Of a DNA stretch of 64,000 bases, positions 1-7,777 are shown piece by piece. Made by a program: the position numbers and the translations under genes. Each line of letters begins with the position of its first letter. The stretch's first letter is position 1. The notes below the pieces were generated by a model that saw nothing but the letters and a program-made list of their open reading frames with translations, was not told where the DNA came from and did not search any database. Source of the DNA: Balneolaceae bacterium (GTDB taxonomy: Bacteria > Bacteroidota > Rhodothermia > Balneolales > Balneolaceae); assembly GCA_017640665.1 (NCBI GenBank), contig JAEPQE010000003.1:1-64000 (forward strand), read 5' to 3'.

Positions 1-1
1 T

Positions 2-280
2 GCAACCAATGAGGAGGCGCTGACCATGCTCTACTTACTGCGTCAGGAAATCTTCTTCGGGGAAGGTCGCAGAATGTTTGACTTAGGTATCAAATGGCCA
101 GTAGCAGAGCGCGAGGCTTTGATCAATCCAAACATCGTAGCTTCAGATCGTGAGGCTACTATTCCGGCTTATTTGCCTCCGATTGCTGAATTCGATGCTT
201 TCACAATCAATGGTACAGAAGTTACTATTCAGCACAATCTGAACAGAACGATTGCTACCGGAAGAGGGAATAGGTTCTAG
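2..280 (+). CDS. RagB/SusD-family nutrient-uptake lipoprotein, C-terminal fragment
   Basis: The reading frame is already open at the window edge, so only the last 92 or so residues are present. The stretch LRQEIFFGEGRRMFDLG matches the conserved near-C-terminal helix of SusD/RagB proteins (usual pattern ER..E..GEG.RWFDL). SusD proteins are surface lipoproteins that cap a TonB-dependent transporter and deliver glycans or other oligomers to it. The TonB-dependent partner normally lies just upstream and would be outside this window. Translation ends at TAG, followed by a candidate terminator. The substrate cannot be told from this fragment. Confidence 0.8.
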   Translation, partial: ATNEEALTMLYLLRQEIFFGEGRRMFDLGIKWPVAEREALINPNIVASDREATIPAYLPPIAEFDAFTINGTEVTIQHNLNRTIATGRGNRF

Positions 281-302
281 ATTATTCGTTGATCAAATAA
301 AG

Positions 303-380
303 CCTGGTGCCTAATAGAAACGTCGAACATACAGGGGTAGCTTCCTTAACATAGATGACCAAACGGGCATCAGGTTTTTT
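303..380 (+). terminator. Candidate rho-independent terminator after the SusD-like gene
   Basis: CCTGGTGCC (303-311) pairs with GGCATCAGG (366-374) over nine positions with one G-T wobble, and a run of six T follows at 375-380. The loop is long (54 bases) and could fold on its own, which makes this weaker than a classical terminator. Confidence 0.45.
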
Positions 381-842
381 AAACAATCTGTTATTTTGAA
401 TCTAGGTAGTATTTAATATATAAACCGGAACAGAAGTCTTTAGTGAAACTGATAGTTTAAAAAGGCTGTATTAGCGGTAGCTGGTCCGGCTTTTTTTTAT
501 GGCTAAGAATTATTTTCTCCAGATTCTCTTTCTTTAAAGAGACTTATTACGTTGGTTTCTCAGATGAAGAAAAAAATTAGATCAAAATTCTGAAAGTAAA
601 AAAATATATGAGATCGAGACCCGAGGAATGAGCTTCTAAGTTGAGTTTATGAGAAAGTAGTAAGCTAAACTAAGTAGAAATAAAAGTAAAAAACGGGAAG
701 AGTAAATAGATGATTTGATTTCATCTATTAATAAGATAAAACATAAACTAGGATCTAATGAATATCTGTCCTGGGCCTGATAGTCTGAAAACAAAAGAGG
801 TAAATCATTTACTTCAATTATTGAGTGATTCAAATCAATAAT

Positions 843-870
843 TAGACGTCCTAAAGTAAAAATAGACGTC
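843..870 (+). promoter_or_regulatory. Tandem TAGACGTC operator-like sites
   Basis: TAGACGTC occurs at 843-850 and again at 863-870, 20 bases apart, that is two helical turns on the same DNA face. Because GACGTC is itself a palindrome, the pair can also be read as an inverted repeat TTAGACGTC...GACGTCTAA (842-850 and 865-873). It sits 60 bases before the membrane-protein gene at 930. Paired direct repeats with about 12 bases between them are the usual architecture of LytTR-domain binding sites, and a LytTR regulator is encoded within 1.8 kb; the link is inference, and the repeat does not closely match the published LytTR consensus. Confidence 0.4.
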
Positions 871-929
871 TAAATAAAAGATGGATTATAATCTCTTTTA
901 AATCATGTTTGTAATCTAAAATCAGAATT

Positions 930-1340
930 ATGCGGGCATTTTTAGGATTTATCGGGGCTTTAGTTTTAATGTTTTCTCTTGGAGGAATTTGGAATGCAGT
1001 ATTAATGCAGGACTTTTATTTAGCATACTCACCAACTAATATTCTTCCACCTGAAGACTTTTCAATTACTTCTATAGCATTAGGCTATATAGTTCTAACA
1101 GCAATAATGACATTTATAGTTGTGCAGAACTTTAATGAAAATCCAAAATTCGTTGGTGGATTTATGTTTGGTGGTACATTCGGGCTGGCGGCCACTTTAC
1201 CGCTATATTTAATCCTCTATGGAAGGTGGGATATATCTCTTACTTATATACTAGTTGACTCAGCGTGGCATGTCTTTGAACAAGGATTAGGAGGCGCGTT
1301 ACTTTGCTGGTTATACTATCGGGGAACTAAGAATGATTAA
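930..1340 (+). CDS. Small integral membrane protein of unknown function
   Basis: A 136-residue very hydrophobic protein with about four predicted membrane helices (near residues 3-23, 47-67, 74-98 and 103-126) and a short charged tail, RGTKND. No catalytic motif is visible and I do not recognise the family. Its last 8 bases overlap the start of the exported YCII-domain protein, which indicates translational coupling and a shared role. Two TAGACGTC sites lie just upstream and may be its operator. The ATG start gives a typical first membrane helix with no competing upstream start. Confidence 0.65.
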   Translation: MRAFLGFIGALVLMFSLGGIWNAVLMQDFYLAYSPTNILPPEDFSITSIALGYIVLTAIMTFIVVQNFNENPKFVGGFMFGGTFGLAATLPLYLILYGRWDISLTYILVDSAWHVFEQGLGGALLCWLYYRGTKND

Positions 1341-1782
1341 ATACAAAAATGTAGCACTAATCATCGGATTTATTTTTTGTTTGCCGTTAATTATTACGAG
1401 CCAAACTTATGCACAATCAGAATCTGATGATCTAAATAAGTTCATTCCTGATAATAGCATTGAGAGAAATCTGCAATTCATGTATGTGAACAGACCGGTC
1501 CGGAAAGAGATGTTTGAAGAGCTTAATAAGAAAGAAAGAGAGGTGATTCCCAGACATTTTAATTATCTCAAAATGTTGAGAGAGAAAGGAATCTTAATTC
1601 TTGCCGGTCCAAATCTTGATAACACTTTTGGGGTTGTAATATTCTTTGCTTCGTCTGAGGAAGAGGCTAAAGATATTATGAATAATGATCCTGCTATCAG
1701 AGAAGAAATAATGGAAGCAGAATTACATCCGTTCAGAGTGTCGTTGATGTACGATTTTGAAACCTTTGGGCAAAAAAATTAA
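1333..1782 (+). CDS. Exported YCII-related domain protein
   Basis: A 149-residue protein with an N-terminal signal peptide (hydrophobic residues 8-24, cleavage probably after TYAQ) followed by a YCII-like ferredoxin fold. The second half, with ILAGP, GVVIFFASSEEEA and the ND-P-A...A-LHPFRV pattern, fits the YCII family, small alpha/beta proteins most of which are cytosolic and of unknown or proposed enzymatic function. Export is therefore unusual. The gene overlaps the upstream membrane-protein gene by 8 bases, and its stop overlaps the convergent stop of the LytTR regulator gene. Substrate and role are unknown. Confidence 0.7.
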   Translation: MIKYKNVALIIGFIFCLPLIITSQTYAQSESDDLNKFIPDNSIERNLQFMYVNRPVRKEMFEELNKKEREVIPRHFNYLKMLREKGILILAGPNLDNTFGVVIFFASSEEEAKDIMNNDPAIREEIMEAELHPFRVSLMYDFETFGQKN

Positions 1783-2561
1783 ATACCTAAGTTTTCCAAA
1801 ATATCAGCTTTGTAAGTTTTGCTAATTCTGAAAGTTCTACCGTCATTCATTTTAAGCTCATAATCCCCATACCCAACACTTATTAGTTCTTTTATAAAAT
1901 CCATATTTATTATGGTTGAGCGATGAATGCGCTTGAATTTATCTGAGGGAAGTTCTTTAATCAAATTTGTTAATGACTCCCTGACCAAGTGCTTTTGTTT
2001 ATCGATATAAATCTCTGCATAGTAACCAGAAGCAGATATATAATTGATTTCATAAACGTCTATAAAATACACCCGGTTCGATATTTTTATCGGAATTTTT
2101 TTTAAGTCTTCATTTTTTTTCAAACTTTCGATGTACTCAATAAGAGACTTTAATTGCAGAGAATTTAATTGAGTGGAATCTTCAACACGGGTAATTTCTT
2201 CCTCGATAATTCTCTTTATTACTTTTATAAAACGCTCGTCTTTGAAAGGTTTAAGCAGATAATCATAAGCTAAAGCTTCAAATGCTCTTACAGCATACTG
2301 ATCATACGCTGTAGTAAATATTATTCTTGTTGGCTTTGATAAATTGACCTTTTCAAGAAGATCAAAAGCATTCTTATCTTTAAGCTGGATATCAAGAAAT
2401 ACAATATCAAACTGATACTGACTTAACTTTGTAAAAGCATCTTCAAAGTTTGAAGCTTCTATAATACTATTGAAGATATCGAAATTCTTTTGAAGCAGGC
2501 CTTTGATTCTATTACGAGCCGGTAGCTCATCTTCAACGATAATTGCTTTCAAATCCTTCAT
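1779..2561 (-). CDS. LytTR-family response regulator
   Basis: A 260-residue cytoplasmic regulator. Residues 1-120 form a receiver domain with the acidic pair Glu10/Asp11, phospho-acceptor Asp57 in FLDIQL, and the conserved Lys104 in LLKPF. Residues 155-258 form a LytTR DNA-binding domain (YFIDVYEINYISA...HLVRESL...FKRIHRSTIIN). Such regulators bind paired direct repeats upstream of their targets. The start overlaps the kinase gene stop by 4 bases, so the pair is translationally coupled with the kinase first. The likely targets, by position, are the operon beginning at 3809 and perhaps the genes at 930-1782. Confidence 0.93.
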   Translation of the reverse strand: MKDLKAIIVEDELPARNRIKGLLQKNFDIFNSIIEASNFEDAFTKLSQYQFDIVFLDIQLKDKNAFDLLEKVNLSKPTRIIFTTAYDQYAVRAFEALAYDYLLKPFKDERFIKVIKRIIEEEITRVEDSTQLNSLQLKSLIEYIESLKKNEDLKKIPIKISNRVYFIDVYEINYISASGYYAEIYIDKQKHLVRESLTNLIKELPSDKFKRIHRSTIINMDFIKELISVGYGDYELKMNDGRTFRISKTYKADILENLGI

Positions 2562-3655
2562 ATTCTCCCTTTATTTCCATCAATTATTGGGATATGTATC
2601 TCAGTTTTAACTCCGGATTTCCCTGAGTCAATCTTGAAAATAAACTCATTTTCATAGATCGCTTTAAGTCTTGTTAAAACATTTGTTAATCCAATTCCAG
2701 GTTTAATACTATCCTTAGTTATGTTTGCTATGCCGTTATCAGCAATAATAATTTGGATCATAGTTGGGCTAAGTGAAGCGATTCTTACTTCAATATTAAA
2801 AATACCAGCCCTGCTTTTATTAAATCCATGGATCAGAGAATTCTCTACAATCGGCTGTAGAAGTAAGTTTGGTATTAATCTCTCTTTTAAATGCTGATCT
2901 ACTTCGATATTAATCATTAAAGAGTCTGAAAATCTTGTTTTTTCAATGTCCAGATATCTTTTTAAAAAAGAGAGTTCTTCCTCAATAGTCACAAATTTTT
3001 TGTTTGACGTTTCTAATAACCTTCGCAATAGATAGCTCAAGTCAACAACCATATCTTTAGCTTGTTTTGGGTTTGAGTCTATCAAAGAGACAACAGTGTT
3101 GAGTGAGTTGAATAATAAATGAGGATTAAGCTGGGATCGCAATCCTTCCAGCTTAGTTTCCAGATATTTAGACTGGAGCTCCAGATTTTCCAGTTTCTGA
3201 ACTCTTGTTTTGTCGTAAAAGTGAATCGAATATGCGGCAATAGACATTAAGAAATAAGAAGAAACAGACGCTTTTATAAAACCTAAATAACTTTGATTTA
3301 AAACATCATTTAAAACCAAGAAAAATTGGTTTAGCGTTCTTATCTGCTCAAATATTGCAAAGGTTAGAATTGCTACTGTAAATGTAAGTACAAAGAGTAA
3401 ACTGATATTAAGTACATGCAACGAAATCTGTAGAGGTAGGTCTCTGAAAGAGTACTTATATCTTTCAATGAGTTTTAATAGGATGTAGATAACTATTATT
3501 CCGGCAACGAATTGAAGAAAACCTGAAATTATGATCTGGGAAGGAGGTCTTAAATCTTCAACACCTCGTAGCCAGTAAAAATTCTCGATTACGCTAAAAA
3601 CTTTAGCCAGAAACCAAATAAAGAGTAAAGCACCAAATTTTTTATTGAATGACAT
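2558..3655 (-). CDS. LytS-type membrane sensor histidine kinase
   Basis: A 365-residue sensor kinase with about four membrane helices in residues 8-145, a short coiled linker (about 150-172), and a His_kinase domain whose phospho-acceptor is His179 in the box QLNPHLLFNSLN. The usual box has PHFLFN; here the Phe is Leu. An ATPase domain follows, with LLLQPIVENSLIHG and a DNG box (ADNGIA) binding ATP. There is no large external sensor domain, so the signal is probably sensed within the membrane. It forms an operon with the LytTR regulator (4-base overlap) and is transcribed away from the exported-protein operon starting 153 bases to its right. Confidence 0.93.
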   Translation of the reverse strand: MSFNKKFGALLFIWFLAKVFSVIENFYWLRGVEDLRPPSQIIISGFLQFVAGIIVIYILLKLIERYKYSFRDLPLQISLHVLNISLLFVLTFTVAILTFAIFEQIRTLNQFFLVLNDVLNQSYLGFIKASVSSYFLMSIAAYSIHFYDKTRVQKLENLELQSKYLETKLEGLRSQLNPHLLFNSLNTVVSLIDSNPKQAKDMVVDLSYLLRRLLETSNKKFVTIEEELSFLKRYLDIEKTRFSDSLMINIEVDQHLKERLIPNLLLQPIVENSLIHGFNKSRAGIFNIEVRIASLSPTMIQIIIADNGIANITKDSIKPGIGLTNVLTRLKAIYENEFIFKIDSGKSGVKTEIHIPIIDGNKGRI

Positions 3656-3808
3656 ATATAAATTTAAGCTTAAAATACTCTCTGAATTGATGTTTTAATT
3701 CAAATATTAAGCACTTCGATTCATTATAGAGCAATTTGAAAAACTAAGGATTTTATCAGCTTTTTTAAATTTCAAACTTATTCTATATCGATTAACAAAT
3801 AGCTTAGT

Positions 3809-5638
3809 TTGAAAATATTATTTACTACAACGTTTGCCATTTTTGTTTGCATCATCAATGTATCAGGTCAAAATGCATCAATAAGTTTTATAAAGTCATC
3901 AAATTTTATCGGTAATGGTGGAATTTCAGGAGGAGTAGCATGGGTCGATTTCGAAGAGGATAATTATCCTGAACTTATCTTTACAAACTGGGGACTACAA
4001 AAAAACCATTTCTACAGTAATGAAGATGGAGCACTGGTTTTCGGCTACCTGTCTCCGATAGAAGGTAATTATTCGGGAATCGCAATCGCTGATCTTGATG
4101 CCGATGGTATTGAGGATATTTTGACCGCTACACAACAAAATCAGAGTAATTATATATTTACTCTAAGTAAAGGGGAGTATGTATTAAGCAATAAGTTTTC
4201 GGAGTTAGATAATTCATTTGGGGATTCATATTCAGTTTCTGTATTTGATGCTGAAAATGATGGAGATTTAGAAATATTCTATGCCAATGGCCTATTTCAA
4301 CCGGATTTCTTTTTTAGAAAAACCTACAACGGTTTCATAAAAGGTAATGAAGGTATCCTGAATGGAACCAGCGCATCATTTGGGGTGTCTTCAGCAGACA
4401 TTAATTCTGATGGATATCAGGATATTTTTGTAGCCAAAAAGGGAGTCGCTCCAAATCAGATACTCATAAACAAAAAAAATGGAGACTTTGAATTACTTAC
4501 TGATAGAGCATTCTTAAAAGATATTGGAAACTCTAATGGTGGCACATGGTGTGATCTGGATAATGATAATGACTTAGATTTATTCGTTGCCAACGGTGGG
4601 TTCCAGGGAGGTGGTGAGATTGATTTTCTTTACGTAAATGAAGGGAATTTCAATCTAAAGCGTTTATTTGTTGAAGGCCTTACTGAACAAAACTATAATT
4701 CAATGTCAGCTACTTGTGCAGACTTTGATAATGATGGTTTTATGGATCTTTTTGTAAGCAGGTATAAAAGTACACCCATACTATATAGAAACATTGGGGG
4801 ATGGAATTTTAAAGTAGTTGATATTAATGCTTTTCGGGAAGATCCAACTTATGCTACAGGAAACGCCGTTGGTGATTATGACTTCGACGGTGATTTGGAC
4901 ATTGCCATAGCAAACTGGGAGAACTTGAATAATGAAGTTTTTGAAAATACTTCAGCTCCCAATAACTGGATCCGATTCAGACTGGAGGGTACTGAGTCTA
5001 ATGTGAATGGAATTGGTACTCAGCTAACTCTTTATACTCAAAAAGGTCATCAGTTTCGAGAGATAGTTAGTTCACATGGATTCAGAAGTCAGAGTGAGTA
5101 CTCAGCTCAGGGTCATTTCGGTCTTAGTGATTTGAATATAATAGACTCCGTAAAGATTAAGTGGCCATCCGGTGAAACCACACATCTGCAAAATCTTTCT
5201 GTAAATCTTGTTTATACGATTACTGAAGGGAGAGGAATTCAAAAAAAAACAGCTCCCTCAACGGTAGAACATTTTTCGACTGGTTTAATAATCGAAAAGC
5301 TGAGTACGGATGGAATAGAGTCACTAAGTGCAGAGATTTCATCGAAGCCGGAGTCCTTTGAACTACAAGCTCTTCTTGATGCAGGTATCACAATTGGGGG
5401 GGTGGGGAATGTTATGGAAGCGAAAGGAATATTCAACAAGGCTAGTGAACTTTATCCGAAATCTTCAGAAGCGATTTTTTGGATTGCCTTTATCGATTCC
5501 TTAATCGGGCAAAATCAACAGGCAAAAGAGGGATTCAAACTAAGCCTGAAGTTAGTAAAGAAAGACCCATACCCTACAAAATTAAAAAGAGAAGAAATTA
5601 TTAACACATCAAATTATGAGCTGTCGAAGATTAAATAA
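3809..5638 (+). CDS. Secreted FG-GAP/VCBS repeat protein with ASPIC/UnbV domain (CRTAC1-like)
   Basis: A 609-residue exported protein. The first 20 residues form a signal peptide ending VSGQ. A beta-propeller of FG-GAP/VCBS blades follows, marked by calcium-binding DxDxDG-type loops (for example DLDADGIED at 95-103, DINSDGYQD, DLDNDNDLD, DFDNDGFMD, DYDFDGDLD). Residues about 390-475 match the ASPIC/UnbV domain (NNWIRFRLEG to IKWPSG). The last 80 residues resemble one or two TPR helices. The family is extracellular; its biochemical role is largely unknown. The start is TTG, chosen because it begins the signal peptide directly. The next gene overlaps by 23 bases. Confidence 0.88.
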   Translation: MKILFTTTFAIFVCIINVSGQNASISFIKSSNFIGNGGISGGVAWVDFEEDNYPELIFTNWGLQKNHFYSNEDGALVFGYLSPIEGNYSGIAIADLDADGIEDILTATQQNQSNYIFTLSKGEYVLSNKFSELDNSFGDSYSVSVFDAENDGDLEIFYANGLFQPDFFFRKTYNGFIKGNEGILNGTSASFGVSSADINSDGYQDIFVAKKGVAPNQILINKKNGDFELLTDRAFLKDIGNSNGGTWCDLDNDNDLDLFVANGGFQGGGEIDFLYVNEGNFNLKRLFVEGLTEQNYNSMSATCADFDNDGFMDLFVSRYKSTPILYRNIGGWNFKVVDINAFREDPTYATGNAVGDYDFDGDLDIAIANWENLNNEVFENTSAPNNWIRFRLEGTESNVNGIGTQLTLYTQKGHQFREIVSSHGFRSQSEYSAQGHFGLSDLNIIDSVKIKWPSGETTHLQNLSVNLVYTITEGRGIQKKTAPSTVEHFSTGLIIEKLSTDGIESLSAEISSKPESFELQALLDAGITIGGVGNVMEAKGIFNKASELYPKSSEAIFWIAFIDSLIGQNQQAKEGFKLSLKLVKKDPYPTKLKREEIINTSNYELSKIK

Positions 5639-7145
5639 AACAGCCTGGGCACTTTTTATTCTATGTTTGCCAGGAAATTCAATTCAAACTAAATCCCAGG
5701 AAATATCCTTAAAAGGAGACTGGATTGGGCATTATGAATTATTGGGAACGAAATATTTCTCATTTTTATCGATTGATTTAGAAGGGAATGTTTCAATAAG
5801 AAGTCCTCATGATGTTGAAGAATTGAATGCAGAGCTGTTTTTGGAACAGGCTGTTCCCTTGATTGGAATAGCAAAAAGAGGAAAAACCCTTCTCCTAAGA
5901 CCCACAGATATTGATCAAAATAAAGTGAAGGGAAGAGTAATATCAAGCGAGGCAGAGGGAGAGTTTGTATTCTTTAAAAGAGCGGTACGGTTACCCTTAA
6001 ACAAGCAGCATCAGTACCTTGGGTATTACAAAACTAAAAATGGAATCTTCAAAGTATGGAACAGGTATGATACCTTCCGGGTTTATTCCTACTTAACCCA
6101 AACTATTTCGCCCCTTTATGCTATTTCTGATGGGCGGTTTTATACAGATGAAGGTGAGGTAATTGAGTTTGATTTAGAAGATAGTTCACTAACATGGAGC
6201 TACCCTAATCAAGCCAAAGTTAAGGCTGAAAGGTTTACACCCTATGAAATTGAGGAAATTAGTTTGAAGAGCGGAGTCGTTACTCTTGCCTGTTCATATT
6301 ACTCTTCAAAAGTAACTGAAGATGTATCAGCAGTGGTTTTATTACCTGGTGGAGGTAATCTTGATAGGGAAAATTACAGACTCGAAGCTGAAATTTTTGG
6401 AGCAAATGGAATCTCATCAATATTGTGCGATAAAAGAGGTACGGGAAAAAGTACGGGTAATAGTGTAAACGTGAAGTTTACTGAATTGGTAAATGATGCA
6501 ATTGCACAGTATGAGTATCTAAAAAAAAGAGTTGATATAAGTAATAGAAAAATTGGTTTCCGGGGGCCTAGTCAGGGCGGAAGGATTGCAATAATGGCAG
6601 GTGCGAATGTCGAGAATGAAGCATTCGTAATTGCTACTTCTGCTCCCATAATGACAATGAAAGAAGGACAGATATATGCAAATTTAGAATATGCCAGAAA
6701 TTTAGGAGTGCCGGAGACAATAGCAGTTGAGGTAGCTTATATCTGGAGCCAGTATTACGACCAGTTTCTTACAGGAGTTATAAAGGAAGAACTTGTTGAA
6801 AAAGTAAATGCTGTTAGAAATAGATATCCTTCTTTGCATTTACCACCCGGAACAACCCGGTTGCCAGCAGGAATAGAATCAGTAAATATTCTGGATGATA
6901 CATCAACGTACCTGAGCAAAGTAAATGCCCCAATTCTGTTTCAGTATGGTGCTAATGATGACCGAGTTTCTCCAAGAGGGAGCATAAGTAAGATCAACGA
7001 AGCGTTAAGTCAAACTGAATCTGACTTTCTCATTCTGGAATATAAGAATGCTAATCATTCCCTTATGCTTCCCGGCTTTAAAATAGCATCTGGAATATTT
7101 ATGGATCAGATTAAATGGATAAAACAAAAGGTAGACATAGAATGA
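5616..7145 (+). CDS. Exported alpha/beta hydrolase with N-terminal beta domain
   Basis: A 509-residue protein with a signal peptide (about residues 8-28). Residues 30-210 form a beta-rich domain (begins LKGDWIGHYELLG, then a GYY-type repeat) that I cannot name. From about 215 comes an alpha/beta hydrolase fold with nucleophile Ser319 in GPSQGG, probable acid Asp448 or Asp449 in GANDDR, and His481 in NANHS. The oxyanion stretch is LLPGGGNLDREN and RGTGKS lies after it, as in bacterial serine esterases and thioester hydrolases. It is coupled to both neighbours (23-base overlap upstream, ATGA overlap downstream). The substrate is unknown; esterase or peptidase activity is possible. Confidence 0.82.
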   Translation: MSCRRLNKTAWALFILCLPGNSIQTKSQEISLKGDWIGHYELLGTKYFSFLSIDLEGNVSIRSPHDVEELNAELFLEQAVPLIGIAKRGKTLLLRPTDIDQNKVKGRVISSEAEGEFVFFKRAVRLPLNKQHQYLGYYKTKNGIFKVWNRYDTFRVYSYLTQTISPLYAISDGRFYTDEGEVIEFDLEDSSLTWSYPNQAKVKAERFTPYEIEEISLKSGVVTLACSYYSSKVTEDVSAVVLLPGGGNLDRENYRLEAEIFGANGISSILCDKRGTGKSTGNSVNVKFTELVNDAIAQYEYLKKRVDISNRKIGFRGPSQGGRIAIMAGANVENEAFVIATSAPIMTMKEGQIYANLEYARNLGVPETIAVEVAYIWSQYYDQFLTGVIKEELVEKVNAVRNRYPSLHLPPGTTRLPAGIESVNILDDTSTYLSKVNAPILFQYGANDDRVSPRGSISKINEALSQTESDFLILEYKNANHSLMLPGFKIASGIFMDQIKWIKQKVDIE

Positions 7146-7774
7146 GATTAGAGAGTCATATTTTATTTCTTGTACTTTTTGTGGTGAACTTTTCAAGTTG
7201 CACACCAAAGGAGGATACAGCAGGAAAGCCAGCTACAACAGTAGATTACACCGATCGGCCCGGTTTTACAGAAATCCAAAGTCCAGGAGATGGTCATGAA
7301 ATTCTCAATAATTTGGAAGGTTCCTGGTACAAGTCGGGATCTGGTTATCTCCCAAGTGCAAGTGGCCCAACCCCAACGGCTGGAACCGCCAAAGGTCAAT
7401 GGATTTTAAAAGGCAATTTTTTTGAATGGAGGGAAGAATCCTGGCCAATTACTGATTCAACAAGGGTTTCAGAATCCATCTACCATTTCGGGTACGACAA
7501 TCTGAGACAAATGTATGTATTGTGGATTATGAGCACCGAATCAGTTATGACTCAATACTTGATCGGAAAATCTGAAGCCGAAAATCAGCTTACATTTCGC
7601 AGAACATCGATTATCAGCTATAAAAGGAAAGAGATAGCCTTCCATGTAAGGCTTGTGATTAATTTTTCAGATGAAAACTCATTAATAATGGAATACTTCG
7701 AGCAGTGGGATGCTCTGGAGGTCAACAATGGAAAAGAATTTCAACTGTGGAGAAATGAATTCACAAAAAATTGA
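7142..7774 (+). CDS. DUF1579-like lipoprotein
   Basis: The start is taken at 7142, where ATGA overlaps the stop of the hydrolase gene, because the resulting product begins with a clean lipoprotein signal ending FSSC (Cys20); an in-frame ATG at 7115 would add nine charged residues in front. The 210-residue product then shows the pattern of DUF1579: LEGSW, KGQWILKGNFFEW, YHFGYDN...YVLWIMST, and an FQLWRNEFTK-like end. The fold is a small lipocalin-like barrel of unknown function. The next gene starts 3 bases later, so this is an internal operon member, presumably held in the outer or inner membrane by its lipid. Confidence 0.75.
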   Translation: MRLESHILFLVLFVVNFSSCTPKEDTAGKPATTVDYTDRPGFTEIQSPGDGHEILNNLEGSWYKSGSGYLPSASGPTPTAGTAKGQWILKGNFFEWREESWPITDSTRVSESIYHFGYDNLRQMYVLWIMSTESVMTQYLIGKSEAENQLTFRRTSIISYKRKEIAFHVRLVINFSDENSLIMEYFEQWDALEVNNGKEFQLWRNEFTKN

Positions 7775-7777
7775 ATT

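Larger units (their letters stand above)
281..929. other. Intergenic region, 649 bases
   Basis: It holds the candidate terminator at 303-380 and, near the right end, two TAGACGTC sites at 843-870. A T-run at 489-497 has no convincing stem in front of it. A 65-codon reverse frame at 636-833 is AT-rich with no recognisable product and was not accepted. Nothing else in it is recognised. Confidence 0.6.

Noticed and set aside
489-497. T-run as a terminator
   Set aside because: No matching stem directly before it; the stem at 303-374 is a better candidate.
636-833. 65-codon reverse-strand frame in the first intergenic region
   Set aside because: AT-rich, no recognisable product, no ribosome site, and no match to a family; it lies in a long non-coding gap.
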